64,000 nucleotides of DNA from Clostridium_AD frigoriphilum. GTDB taxonomy: Bacteria > Bacillota > Clostridia > Clostridiales > Clostridiaceae. The notes under the pieces were generated by a model. It was not told the DNA's origin. It searched no databases and saw only the letters and a list, made by a program, of their open reading frames with translations. Shown here piece by piece: positions 55,002 to 63,959 of the stretch. The position numbers and the translations under genes were made by a program. Where the stretch lies: positions 62,001 to 126,000 of the forward strand of contig NZ_JAZHFS010000005.1 in the NCBI RefSeq assembly GCF_036541405.1, given 5' to 3'. Each line of letters opens with the position of its first letter. Position 1 is the first letter of the stretch.

Positions 55002-55595
55002 TTATTTCTTTTTAGTTATAACTTCATCTATTAGACCATAATCCATAGCTTCTTGTGCACTCATAAAATAATCTCTTTCAACATCATGTTGAATTTTTTC
55101 TATTGGTTGTCCGGTTCTTTCACTGTATATTCTATTTAATGTATCCTTAGTTTTCATGATTCGTTTTGCATGAATATCAATATCAGTTGCCTGACCTTGA
55201 AATCCTCCTAAAGGTTGATGTATTAAAATCTCACTATTAGGCAATGCAAATCTTTTTCCTTTTTCTCCAGCATTTAATAAAAAAGATCCCATAGATGCTG
55301 CCATACCTATACAAATAGTTGAAACTTGTGGTTTGATATATTGCATTGTGTCATATATAGCCATTCCGGATGTAATTGATCCACCTGGACTATTTATATA
55401 TAAATAAATATCTTTATCAGGGTCTTCAGATTCTAAAAACAATAACTGAGCAACGATTAAACTAGCAGTTACATCATTTACCTCTTCTCCTAGAAAAATT
55501 ATTCTATCTTTTAATAATCTTGAATAGATATCATAAGATCTTTCACCTCTATTAGTTTGTTCAACAACCATTGGTACTAAACTCATATAACTCAC
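55002..55595 (-). CDS. clpP: ATP-dependent Clp protease proteolytic subunit ClpP
   Basis: 197 aa. Catalytic Ser101 (GMAASMGSF), His126 (ILIHQPLGG) and an Asp near residue 175 (HDVERD). N-terminal MSLVPMVVEQTNRGERSYDIYSR, written here in part, is typical. It forms the proteolytic chamber used by ClpX. No CtsR or CIRCE operator was recognised upstream. Confidence 0.97.
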   Translation of the reverse strand: MSYMSLVPMVVEQTNRGERSYDIYSRLLKDRIIFLGEEVNDVTASLIVAQLLFLESEDPDKDIYLYINSPGGSITSGMAIYDTMQYIKPQVSTICIGMAASMGSFLLNAGEKGKRFALPNSEILIHQPLGGFQGQATDIDIHAKRIMKTKDTLNRIYSERTGQPIEKIQHDVERDYFMSAQEAMDYGLIDEVITKKK

Positions 55596-55694
55596 TCCTT
55601 TGCTCTAATAATATTACTGCCTTAACAGGTAACCTTTTCCTTAATTATATCCTAAATATTAGCTTTTTAATCATTTAGTTTTATCCTATATTTA

Positions 55695-55730
55695 AAATTA
55701 ATTGCCAGATAAATATCTGGCAATTAATTT
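55695..55730 (-). terminator. Terminator after tig
   Basis: Near-perfect stem AATTAATTGCCAGATA/TATCTGGCAATTAATT, 10 nt after the tig stop. A U/A-rich stretch follows. Confidence 0.8.
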
Positions 55731-55739
55731 AAATCTATA

Positions 55740-57032
55740 TTATGCTATCACTTTAGCATTTTCAACTAACATTTTTATCACTTTTTCATTTAAAACATCA
55801 ATTTTTAGATATTGTTTTTGTGCTTTCATAATTAAATCTGCAGTTTTGTCTATATCTTTGTCTCCGTATTGTTTTGCAACTTCTTTAGCTTTTGCAAGCA
55901 TTTCTTCATCGCTTGCTTCAACCTTTTCTTTTTTCGCTATTTCGGTTATAACTAAATCAGTCTTAACTCGCTTTTCAGCTGATTCTTTCATAAACGCTCT
56001 AACTTTTTCTTCAGTATTGTTTGTATACTGATAATATGATTCAAGATCTAATCCTTGTTGTTTTAATTTCATTTCTAAATCTTTAAGCATTACATCAGTT
56101 TCTCTTTTTACCATAATTTCTGGAATGTCCATTTCAACATTAGAGCAAGCTGCATCTATTACTGCTTCTTCAAATTCTTTCTTTTCTCTATCTTTACCTG
56201 ATTTTTCAAGTGCATTTTTAATGTCATTTCTTAATTCTTCTAAAGTATCAAATTCTGATATTTCTTTAGCAAATTCATCATCAATAGCTGGTAATTCTTT
56301 TGCTTTCATGCTTTTAACAGTCACATTAAAAGTTGCTTGTTTACCATTTAAGTCTTCTCTTCCATATGCTTCTGGGAAGTTAACTTTAACTTCTTTAGCA
56401 TCTCCAGCTTTTAAACCAACTAATTGTTCTTCAAAAGTATCAATAAATGATCCTGAACCAATTTCTAGTTCAAAATCTTTTCCTTCTCCACCTTCAAAAG
56501 CTGTTTCTTCAATAAATCCTTTGAAATCTATAATTGCTATGTCGCCCATTGCAACTGTGCCATCTAGTTTATCTTCTATTCTAGCATTTTTTTCTTGCAT
56601 GCCTTTTAGTTGACTTTCAATTTCATCATCTGATACATTATATTCAACTTTCTTAGCCTCTAGTCCTTTATATTCTCCAAGTTTAACCTCAGGTGCTACT
56701 TCGACTGAAGCTGTGTATATAAACTCTTTTCCTTCCCCTATTTGAATAATATCAATTTTAGGATAGTCCAAAGGATTTATATCATGTTCTTTTAAAGCCT
56801 CTGGATATGTATCATCACAGCAAAAATTTATAGCATCTTCAAAGAAGACATTTTCGCCATACATTTTCTTTATTATATTCATTGGAGCTTTACCTTTTCT
56901 GAATCCTGGTATATTCATTGATTTTGAATTTTTTGCACTAGATTTCTTTAAAGATTTATTAAATCTTTCTGCTTCTACCGTTATTTCTAATTTAATAATA
57001 TTTTTTTCTAATTTTTCCATTTTAATGTTCAT
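55740..57032 (-). CDS. tig: Trigger factor
   Basis: 430 aa from the ATG of MNIKMEKLEKN (TAGGAGGAG upstream); the frame opens seven codons earlier. Ribosome-binding signature GFRKGKAPMNIIKKMYG lies near residue 44, the FKBP-type PPIase domain in the middle (MGDIAIIDFKGFIEE, EGGEGKDFELEIGSGSFI in part), and a C-terminal helical chaperone domain. It binds nascent chains at the ribosome exit. Standard tig-clpP-clpX order. Confidence 0.97.
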   Translation of the reverse strand: MNIKMEKLEKNIIKLEITVEAERFNKSLKKSSAKNSKSMNIPGFRKGKAPMNIIKKMYGENVFFEDAINFCCDDTYPEALKEHDINPLDYPKIDIIQIGEGKEFIYTASVEVAPEVKLGEYKGLEAKKVEYNVSDDEIESQLKGMQEKNARIEDKLDGTVAMGDIAIIDFKGFIEETAFEGGEGKDFELEIGSGSFIDTFEEQLVGLKAGDAKEVKVNFPEAYGREDLNGKQATFNVTVKSMKAKELPAIDDEFAKEISEFDTLEELRNDIKNALEKSGKDREKKEFEEAVIDAACSNVEMDIPEIMVKRETDVMLKDLEMKLKQQGLDLESYYQYTNNTEEKVRAFMKESAEKRVKTDLVITEIAKKEKVEASDEEMLAKAKEVAKQYGDKDIDKTADLIMKAQKQYLKIDVLNEKVIKMLVENAKVIA

Positions 57033-57077
57033 TATATTACTCCTCCTAATCACTCACAAATGCTTATTTCTATATAT

Positions 57078-57107
57078 ATTATAACATAACTTTTAACGTA
57101 TTTACAA
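57078..57107 (-). promoter_or_regulatory. Sigma-A promoter for tig
   Basis: Minus strand TTGTAA (57107-57102), 18-nt spacer, TATAAT (57083-57078), about 45 nt upstream of the ATG. Confidence 0.65.
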
Positions 57108-57235
57108 ATACTATTAAGCATATTTGCTCAAATAGTCTAATATTATGATTATACCCAAATTTTAAATAATTTACAAGATAATTTTATTTAATAATTGCTT
57201 TAAATGATATAAAACATTTATCGTTTAATGGTCTT

Positions 57236-58036
57236 CTAGGTCGCTGCAACATCGCTAAACTTTTTCGAAACAAAGTCCTTCACCTTTGTAAGTTCCTCGT
57301 AACTTGAAAAATTGTTACTATACACTTCTATAATTCCTTTTCCACTATAGTTAACATTTTTAAGATTTCTTGCAATGTCATCATAGTCTAAATTTCCTTT
57401 TCCAGGTAAAAGACAAGGTGAATTATCATCTCTATCATTAATATGAAGATTCACAATGTTACTTCCCATAACTTTAATATACTTTTCTATAGGAATATTA
57501 GCTTTGCATGCTTGTTTCAAATCCAGAGTGTAATATGTTGGATATTTACATTTTTGTGACAAAAGAGTTAAGAATTTTAAATCTGATGACATGCACCATG
57601 AGACATTTTCCTGTGCCAATTTAATTCCTGCCTCTAGAGTTATATACGAAAGTTCATTATATATATCTACAATAAATTCAGTATCAAGTTCATTAAAATC
57701 AGCATACCTCATACCATGAAATGTATAGCAGCTTGCGCCTAAAATCTTTGCTGCCCTAACAACTTCTTTGAATTGTTTTAACACATCTTTACGTCTTCTG
57801 TCATATTTATCAAAAAGATATGGTTCAAAAGAAGCTGAAAATGCATGAACTGAATTTACATTGAATTCATATAGCTCTTTTTTTTCCAATAGCACTCTTA
57901 TAAATTCCTCTTTATACTCACTTTGCGTATTTAAAAATATTTCGCCAAAATTAAATCCTAACTCTTTCATCGTTTGCATACTATGCTCTGTATTCAATTT
58001 AGGATAAAAACATGCTGAAGATAATCCTATATTCAT
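57236..58036 (-). CDS. Sugar phosphate isomerase/epimerase-like TIM-barrel protein (AP endonuclease 2 superfamily)
   Basis: 266 aa. Barrel-type motifs are visible in order: IGLSSACFYP, LGFNFGEIFLNT, VNSVHAFSA, ASCYTFHGMR, LAQENVSWCMSS, PTYYTLDLKQA, VNLHINDRDD with LLPGKGNLDYDDI, and GIIEVYS. His and Glu/Asp residues at strand ends (Glu in QENVSW, Asp in TLDL, His in LHINDR, Glu in IEVYS) would hold a divalent metal. The reaction is unknown. The stop is 16 bp after the next gene's end, in the same direction, so it may be co-transcribed with the membrane-anchored protein. Confidence 0.82.
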   Translation of the reverse strand: MNIGLSSACFYPKLNTEHSMQTMKELGFNFGEIFLNTQSEYKEEFIRVLLEKKELYEFNVNSVHAFSASFEPYLFDKYDRRRKDVLKQFKEVVRAAKILGASCYTFHGMRYADFNELDTEFIVDIYNELSYITLEAGIKLAQENVSWCMSSDLKFLTLLSQKCKYPTYYTLDLKQACKANIPIEKYIKVMGSNIVNLHINDRDDNSPCLLPGKGNLDYDDIARNLKNVNYSGKGIIEVYSNNFSSYEELTKVKDFVSKKFSDVAAT

Positions 58037-58052
58037 GTTTAGCCTCTTTTCG

Positions 58053-58868
58053 CTATTTTGTTACTTCACCTGATGCAGTTACATAAACTACATCTCCATC
58101 TATGTTTGCCTCTAGCCCCTTAGCTGTTGAATCTCCAAAAGTAATTTTCATGCCCGATGCTGGTTGTACCTGCATATGTACATTGTCTTTTAAATTCAAC
58201 TTCCATATATATTGTACTTTTTTTTCATTCATCCAAGGTAACTCACTAACATACGCAATATTATCTTCATCAATGAACTTTGGTGTAATTGACCATATAT
58301 AATCCGGATTGTTTTTAAGTTGGTCTTCTTTTGAATAATTTTGATTGTTACTAGATGTATATATTTTCCTTGTTATATCTTTGCTAGCTTTATTTATGTC
58401 AACATATATTATATCTTGATTTTTTGTACTCTGTATAACAATCAGCTTCTTGCTTGGACTTATATCATATGATACATCCTTAGCATTTGATATTCCTTTT
58501 ATAATCTTATTTGCTGATGCTCCATTATATTCAATAGTTACCTTTTGACCATCAGGCATTGTAGCTATAAAAGATGACTTGTCTGCACTTGCTTTTGCTG
58601 CTTTTGCAGTTTTTGCGGCAATTGCTGCTTGCGTAATCTTATCCTTCTGCGCATTTGTCTGTTTCTGCGAAACTTCTTCTGATTTTTTCTGAACTTTATC
58701 ATCTTTTGATGAGGTAGTAGTTGTACCTTTATTTATTAAACCTTTAAAATCTATATTTAAAAATATGATTAGCCCTATTATAGGTATAATAATTAGTGAT
58801 AATATTACCTTTTTTCGTTTTTTTATTTTTCTATCATAATCCTTACTAAATATACTAGGTTTCTTCAT
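58053..58868 (-). CDS. Membrane-anchored extracytoplasmic protein, unknown function
   Basis: 271 aa from the ATG of MKKPSIFSKD (TGGAGGTAAA upstream); the frame extends 19 codons upstream. A basic N-terminus (KIKKRKK) leads into one membrane helix (residues about 20-38), an Ala/Lys/Thr-rich linker (about 45-100) and a beta-rich C-terminal domain with strands such as KLIVIQSTKN, IIYVDINKA and NIAYVSEL. It has the same plan as the protein at 37953-38981 but no obvious sequence identity. No enzyme motif seen. Confidence 0.68.
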   Translation of the reverse strand: MKKPSIFSKDYDRKIKKRKKVILSLIIIPIIGLIIFLNIDFKGLINKGTTTTSSKDDKVQKKSEEVSQKQTNAQKDKITQAAIAAKTAKAAKASADKSSFIATMPDGQKVTIEYNGASANKIIKGISNAKDVSYDISPSKKLIVIQSTKNQDIIYVDINKASKDITRKIYTSSNNQNYSKEDQLKNNPDYIWSITPKFIDEDNIAYVSELPWMNEKKVQYIWKLNLKDNVHMQVQPASGMKITFGDSTAKGLEANIDGDVVYVTASGEVTK

Positions 58869-58925
58869 ATGATTTACCTCCATTATAATTGATACGCTGT
58901 TATCGCTCATATATTCTGCGTACAT

Positions 58926-59389
58926 AGTTTTTAATCAATAACTATACACTTTCTATTATACCTCATTACAAATGAAAATAATATTGTTTTCTTTAATGGT
59001 ACGTTATCCTTTTATAGGTAACCGATTTGCATTTCACTATATCCATATTGTGTATTTCAGTATAAACTAATCACAAAATCACTTTAGCATTCAAACTAAT
59101 ATAATTTATTATTTTTTGAATAATTCAATATCTCCTCTGGCATAAAATTACAATTTGCAGTTGTTTCACTTTAAATTACTCCTGTTACTATTTATTTCAT
59201 TAATTATTTTTCATTATAAAACCCTTATATTACAACGCTTATAAGATTATCTAAATATTTTTAATATTTAAATATTAATAAACCACTTGAACTGTTTCAC
59301 TTTTAATATTACAATATGTATATCAACAAGATCCATTTACACAAATAAATATTAAATGTTAACTTTATTATTTATTTTATGACTAAGTA
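58926..59389. other. AT-rich intergenic region upstream of pflB
   Basis: About 460 bp with no supported gene. TATAAT at about 58952-58957 on the minus strand could be part of the promoter for the membrane-anchored protein, without a convincing -35. Otherwise nothing recognisable. Confidence 0.5.
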
Positions 59390-59418
59390 TTAACAAACAT
59401 AACAAAGTATTGTATAAT
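59390..59418 (+). promoter_or_regulatory. Sigma-A promoter for pflB
   Basis: TTAACA (59390-59395), 17-nt spacer, TATAAT (59413-59418), giving a leader of about 115 nt. Confidence 0.75.
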
Positions 59419-59434
59419 ACATTCATATAATACT

Positions 59435-59487
59435 TATTGTTAAACAATATTTATTGTTGATTGCATGATTGTTTAATTACATAACAA
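59435..59487 (+). promoter_or_regulatory. Candidate redox-type operators downstream of the pflB promoter
   Basis: TATTGTTAAACAATA (59435-59449) is a palindrome with one central mismatch, and TTGTTTAATTACATAACAA (59469-59487) has TTGTT/AACAA ends. Both resemble Rex-type half-sites (TTGTTAA), though the second is one base longer than the usual 18-bp spacing. Position after the start point would suit repression. Assignment to Rex is inference. Confidence 0.4.
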
Positions 59488-59541
59488 AATGATCATATAT
59501 AACAACATTTTAAAAACAGTATATTATAGGGAGGAAAAACA

Positions 59542-61770
59542 ATGACTAAACAATGGAATGGTTTCAAAGGAGATTCATGGAAAAATAAAATAGATGTGAA
59601 AGACTTTATTCAAAAAAACTATACCTTATACGAAGGTGATGATAGTTTTTTAGTAGGAAAAACTGATAAGACCAATAAAGTTTGGGACAAAGCTAATTCC
59701 CTTATATTAGAAGAAATCAAAAAAGGTATTATAGATGTTGAAACTAATGAAATTTCAGGAATAGATAACTTTAAACCTGGATATATTGATAAAGAAAATG
59801 AAGTAATTGTTGGATTACAAACGGATGCACCACTCAAAAGAATAGTAAATCCATTTGGTGGCTTTAGAATGGTAGAACAATCACTTGAGGAATATGGCTA
59901 CAAATTAAACAAGGATATAAAAGAATTTTTTCCAAAATACAGAAAAACTCATAATGAAGGAGTTTTTGATGCCTACACCGATGCTACTAAAGTTGCAAGA
60001 AATGTAGGGTTATTAACTGGACTTCCAGATGCATATGGGCGTGGAAGAGTAATTGGAGATTATAGAAGAATTGCTCTTTATGGATTAGATTTCTTAGTAC
60101 AGCAGAAGCAAAAGGATTTAAAAGAACTTACAGGACATGCGTCAGATGATTTAATAAGACATAGAGAAGAAGTAAGTATGCAAATAAGAGCACTTGGTCA
60201 AATAAAAAGCATGGCTCTAAAATATGGTGTTGATCTATCGACACCATCTACTACAGCTTGCGACGCTGTTCAAGCAGTTTACCTTGGATATCTTGCAGGA
60301 ATAAAAGAAAATAATGGTGCCGCAATGTCCCTAGGAAGAACTACTACTTTCTTAGATATTTATTTTGAAAGAGATCTAAAAGCTAGATTAATAACAGAAG
60401 ATGAAGCTCAAGAAATCATCGATCAATTCGTAATTAAACTTAGAATGGCAAGACATCTAAGAACCCCTGAGTATAATGATTTATTTGGTGGAGACCCTAA
60501 TTGGGTAACAGAATCTATTGGCGGAGTTGCACTCAACGGTACTCCAATGGTAACAAAGAATTCTTTTAGATTCCTTCATACATTAACAAATCTAGGATCA
60601 GCACCAGAACCTAATATGACAGTGCTTTGGTCAGAAAAGTTACCAGAAACTTTCAAGAAGTATTGTGCTAAAATGTCTATTGAAACTGATGCACTTCAGT
60701 ATGAAAATGATGATATAATGAGACCTATTTACGGAGATGATTACGGCATTGCTTGCTGCGTTTCTGCTATGGAAATAGGAAAGAGAATGCAGTTCTTTGG
60801 AGCAAGAGCTAACCTTGCAAAATCATTATTACTATCACTTAATGGTGGAGTTGATGAATTAAAAGGTAAACTTGTAGTACCTGGAATTGAAAAAATAACT
60901 GATGAAGTTCTTGATTACGAAAAAGTTAGAAAAATGTATTCAAAGGTTTTGGAATATGTCGCTAACATGTATGTAGACACAATGAACACAATACATTATA
61001 TGCATGATAAATATGCTTATGAAGCTGGCCAACTTGCTCTTCATGATACTGACCTTAAATACTTCATGGCATTTGGAGTAGCAGGACTTTCAATTGCAGC
61101 CGATTCATTAAGTGCTATAAAGTTCGCTAAGGTATCTCCAATAAGAAATGCTGATGGCATAACCATTGATTTTAAAACTGAAGGAGATTTCCCTAAATAC
61201 GGTAATGATGATGATAGAGTTGATGATTTAGCTGTTGAACTTATCAAGGAATTCAGCAATGCTCTAAAGAAACATCCTGCATATAAGGGAGCAGAACACA
61301 CCTTGTCAGCACTTACCATTACATCAAATGTAGTTTATGGTAAAAAGACAGGTACAACTCCTGATGGCAGAAAACAAGGCGTACCACTTGCGCCCGGAGC
61401 AAACCCAACACAAGGTAACGATGAAAATGGAGCACTTGCATCATTAAATTCAGTTGCTAAGATTCCTTATAGAACCTATTGCCAAGATGGAGTTTCAAAT
61501 ACTTTTTCAATTGTACCTGCTGCACTTGGAATAGACGAACCTACAAGAATAAATAATTTAGTTTTCCTTTTAGATGGTTATTTTGCACAAGCTGCACATC
61601 ATCTAAATGTAAATGTATTAAATAGAGAAGTTTTAATAGATGCTATGGAAAATCCAGACAAATATCCAACATTAACAATAAGAGTTTCAGGATACGCTGT
61701 TCATTTCAACAGATTATCTAAAGAACAACAACTTGAAGTTATAAGCAGAACTTTCCATAAAAAAATCTAG
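59542..61770 (+). CDS. pflB: Formate C-acetyltransferase (pyruvate formate-lyase)
   Basis: 742 aa. It splits pyruvate plus CoA into acetyl-CoA and formate. The adjacent active-site cysteines are in GIACCVSAM near residue 410-418 and the glycyl radical site is in RVSGYAVHF about 25 residues from the C-terminus. AGGGAGG precedes the ATG. The activase gene follows. The glycyl radical is destroyed by oxygen, consistent with an anaerobe. Confidence 0.97.
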   Translation: MTKQWNGFKGDSWKNKIDVKDFIQKNYTLYEGDDSFLVGKTDKTNKVWDKANSLILEEIKKGIIDVETNEISGIDNFKPGYIDKENEVIVGLQTDAPLKRIVNPFGGFRMVEQSLEEYGYKLNKDIKEFFPKYRKTHNEGVFDAYTDATKVARNVGLLTGLPDAYGRGRVIGDYRRIALYGLDFLVQQKQKDLKELTGHASDDLIRHREEVSMQIRALGQIKSMALKYGVDLSTPSTTACDAVQAVYLGYLAGIKENNGAAMSLGRTTTFLDIYFERDLKARLITEDEAQEIIDQFVIKLRMARHLRTPEYNDLFGGDPNWVTESIGGVALNGTPMVTKNSFRFLHTLTNLGSAPEPNMTVLWSEKLPETFKKYCAKMSIETDALQYENDDIMRPIYGDDYGIACCVSAMEIGKRMQFFGARANLAKSLLLSLNGGVDELKGKLVVPGIEKITDEVLDYEKVRKMYSKVLEYVANMYVDTMNTIHYMHDKYAYEAGQLALHDTDLKYFMAFGVAGLSIAADSLSAIKFAKVSPIRNADGITIDFKTEGDFPKYGNDDDRVDDLAVELIKEFSNALKKHPAYKGAEHTLSALTITSNVVYGKKTGTTPDGRKQGVPLAPGANPTQGNDENGALASLNSVAKIPYRTYCQDGVSNTFSIVPAALGIDEPTRINNLVFLLDGYFAQAAHHLNVNVLNREVLIDAMENPDKYPTLTIRVSGYAVHFNRLSKEQQLEVISRTFHKKI

Positions 61771-61795
61771 TTAATTTTAAAATATTGTATAATAT

Positions 61796-61822
61796 GAGAG
61801 GTACTTATTATAAGTACTTCTC
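61796..61822 (+). terminator. Hairpin between pflB and pflA
   Basis: GAGA-GTACTTA/TAAGTAC-TCTC type stem with a 3-nt loop and one asymmetry, 25 nt after the pflB stop. It is followed by ACTTTATATAAA, so it is a weak terminator that may give more PflB than activase. Confidence 0.55.
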
Positions 61823-61950
61823 ACTTTATATAAAAATTTAACTTCATTTTATATTAAAGCAAAAAGGCTTTCAGTTTTTGTTTTAATATGAAATGAACAC
61901 AAATAATCTATACATAAAATTGTTTCATTCAAGGCTAAGGAGGAATTTAT

Positions 61951-62676
61951 ATGGTAAAAGGTAAAATTCATTCTATAGAAACTATGGGACTAGTTGATGG
62001 TCCTGGAATAAGAGTTGTAGTTTTCTTTCAAGGTTGTAAATTGAGATGTGCCTACTGCCATAATCCCGACACTTGGCAGTTGAGTGGTGGTACAGAAATG
62101 ACGCCTGATGAAATTGTTAAAAAAATAGTTCGTTTCAAACCATACTTTAACAGATCTTGCGGCGGGGTTACTTTCTCTGGTGGCGATCCACTGCTTCAAA
62201 GCGAATTTCTACTAGAGTGTTTAAAATTATGTAAGATAAATGGCATTCATACAGCTCTCGATACTGCTGGTTTTGGTGATGGTAATTACGACGAAATATT
62301 AAAGTACACAGATTTAGTACTTTTAGATATAAAACAAACAACAGGTAAAGGTTATGTTGCACTAACTGGAAAAGATGCTACAGATGTTAATATATTTTTA
62401 GAATCTCTTCGAAAATCAAAATCAAGAGTTTGGGTAAGACACGTTGTTGTTCCTGGTATTACCGATTCAGAGGAACATATAACAAAACTTGCTAAAATTA
62501 TTAATGAAGAAGTACCTAATTTAGATAAAGTAGAACTTCTTTCATATCATGTTTTAGGAGTTAGTAAATACGAAGAGTTATCTATACCTTATAAACTTAA
62601 AGGGGTAGATGCAATGGATAAAGATAAAACTAAAAAACTCCAAATATTAATTGATAGTTTGCTTAATATCAAATAA
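61951..62676 (+). CDS. pflA: Pyruvate formate-lyase activating enzyme
   Basis: 241 aa radical SAM enzyme. The [4Fe-4S] motif is Cys29, Cys33 and Cys36 in GCKLRCAYCHNPDTW, and the SAM-binding GGDP motif follows (VTFSGGDPLL). It installs the glycyl radical on PflB. AAGGAGG precedes the ATG. A palindromic element starts 12 nt after the stop. Confidence 0.96.
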   Translation: MVKGKIHSIETMGLVDGPGIRVVVFFQGCKLRCAYCHNPDTWQLSGGTEMTPDEIVKKIVRFKPYFNRSCGGVTFSGGDPLLQSEFLLECLKLCKINGIHTALDTAGFGDGNYDEILKYTDLVLLDIKQTTGKGYVALTGKDATDVNIFLESLRKSKSRVWVRHVVVPGITDSEEHITKLAKIINEEVPNLDKVELLSYHVLGVSKYEELSIPYKLKGVDAMDKDKTKKLQILIDSLLNIK

Positions 62677-62688
62677 TAGGGTGCATCC

Positions 62689-62934
62689 ATATGAAACTTC
62701 TCTCCTGCGTGACCTGAAATAAGAGTTTGAAACATGAAAATTCATTAAGGTATTCTAATCTTTTGCTCATATGAAATTCTCTAACAGCTCACATTCGGCT
62801 TACAGCCAGTTCGCTTAGACTTCCTTTCAGGAAGTCTTACGAGAATTTTATATTTGCAAAAGAAGAATTTCTAAATGAATTTTCAATTGTTTCTGCTCTT
62901 CTTATTTCCGGTCACTTCCGGTGAAAGTTCATAT
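62689..62934 (+). repeat. Palindromic dispersed element, copy C
   Basis: Ends ATATGAA/TTCATAT. Core CGGCT-TAC-AGCC, AGTTCGCT, then hairpin AGACTTCC-TTTCA-GGAAGTCT. Orientation relative to pflA matches copies A and B relative to asd and cbiT. Its right arm is part of the tandem duplication described in the next entry. Confidence 0.88.
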
Positions 62935-63109
62935 TGTTATATATTTGAACTGAAATATTTTTAAAATCAACCTCTTACAAAAGAAGAATTACTAAATCAA
63001 CTTTCAATGTTTATGCTCTTCTTGTTACAAGCCACTTCTGGAGAAAATTCATACTATATCACATTTACATTAAAATATTTCTACGATCAACCTCTTACAA
63101 AAGAAGAAA
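62857..63109. repeat. About 120-bp tandem duplication overlapping copy C
   Basis: CAAAAGAAGAA begins units at 62857, 62978 and 63098 (the last truncated after about 12 bp). Each full unit holds the right arm of the palindromic element (ATTTCTAAAT..., GCTCTTCTT, CACTTC.GG..AAA.TTCAT) plus 45 bp of flank ending ATCAACCTCTTA. The units differ at roughly a quarter of positions, so it is an old duplication. Confidence 0.85.
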
Positions 63110-63159
63110 GGCATGTCCCAAGATGATTTTATAATCATTTTTGGATATGCCTTTTCTTC
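63101..63159. terminator. Long hairpin, probable terminator
   Basis: GAAGAAAGGCATGTCC ... GGATATGCCTTTTCTTC with an inner ATGATT/AATCAT stem. It lies between the repeats and the convergent TetR gene and has U-rich edges on the plus strand. Confidence 0.6.
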
Positions 63160-63344
63160 GGTTCAACTATAACCTTTGTTATATTGTATGCTATTTGTGC
63201 TTAAATTTATATTTATCAACTATGGTTTCACTAGTAAAATGGATGCTACCTCAATTATCCAAAACACTAATGATTATGAAAATTTATTAGTTATTAAACT
63301 CCTAGAAGAAAATCCTAGGAAACGTTCTAAAATTTTAAGATGCT

Positions 63345-63959
63345 TTAACCAACTTTTTTTACTAGATAACCATCAAGATATCTAGTTATGATTCTTGATA
63401 CTACGGACTCTATATCCATAGAGCCATTGCAAAGACACCACTCAAAGACAGATCCTTTGATGATTGTACACAAGTCTTTACAGACCATATGTAGATCTGT
63501 TCCCTCCACTATCAGTTCCAGCTTGTAAGCCTTCTCCATTTCATCTTCGCTTTTTGCCAGGATGGAATTCATCTGGAACTTTCCATCAGTTTCTGTCATG
63601 TACGCAGACAATGCCAAGTTATTATTGGAATAGAAGCTCTTCATAAATGGAAGCCCAAGTTCCCGATAATGATTGATCAAGGTCATATAAAGCTCGATGA
63701 TTCTGCCAGTAATATTGTTTTCAGGTGACCTAAGGTCCGCATCATAAAAGCCTTCAGATACGAAACAAAACATAAGATCATCCTTGTTCTGAAAATAATA
63801 ATAGAAAGTCCCGACTGCAATGCCCGCTTTCGCGCACACATTCCGCACAGTAACCATTTCAACACCTTTTTCTTTTAGAAGTTGAACGGTAGCTTCCAAT
63901 ATTTTTGATTTATTCTCTATTCTGTTTAATTTCTGCTTTATGATTCTTTCATTAGCCAT
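63345..63959 (-). CDS. TetR/AcrR-family transcriptional regulator
   Basis: 204 aa. The N-terminal helix-turn-helix spans about residues 22-60 (MVTVRNVCAKAGIAVGTFYYYF, in part VRNVCAKAGIAVGTFYYYF). The C-terminal ligand domain is unassigned. GGAGATGG precedes the start. Its base composition is visibly less AT-rich (about 40% GC in places, against under 30% for most genes here) and it uses more G/C-ending codons, so it may be recently acquired. The gene it controls is probably beyond the window end. Confidence 0.88.
   Translation of the reverse strand: MANERIIKQKLNRIENKSKILEATVQLLKEKGVEMVTVRNVCAKAGIAVGTFYYYFQNKDDLMFCFVSEGFYDADLRSPENNITGRIIELYMTLINHYRELGLPFMKSFYSNNNLALSAYMTETDGKFQMNSILAKSEDEMEKAYKLELIVEGTDLHMVCKDLCTIIKGSVFEWCLCNGSMDIESVVSRIITRYLDGYLVKKVG

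Noticed and set aside
55596..55739. CtsR or CIRCE heat-shock operator upstream of clpP
   Set aside because: The gap was read for the CtsR heptad repeat and for the CIRCE inverted repeat and neither is present.
63176..63385. 69-codon frame on the plus strand before the TetR gene
   Set aside because: No ribosome site, runs into the 3' end of the TetR gene on the other strand, and no family resemblance was seen. A remnant cannot be excluded.
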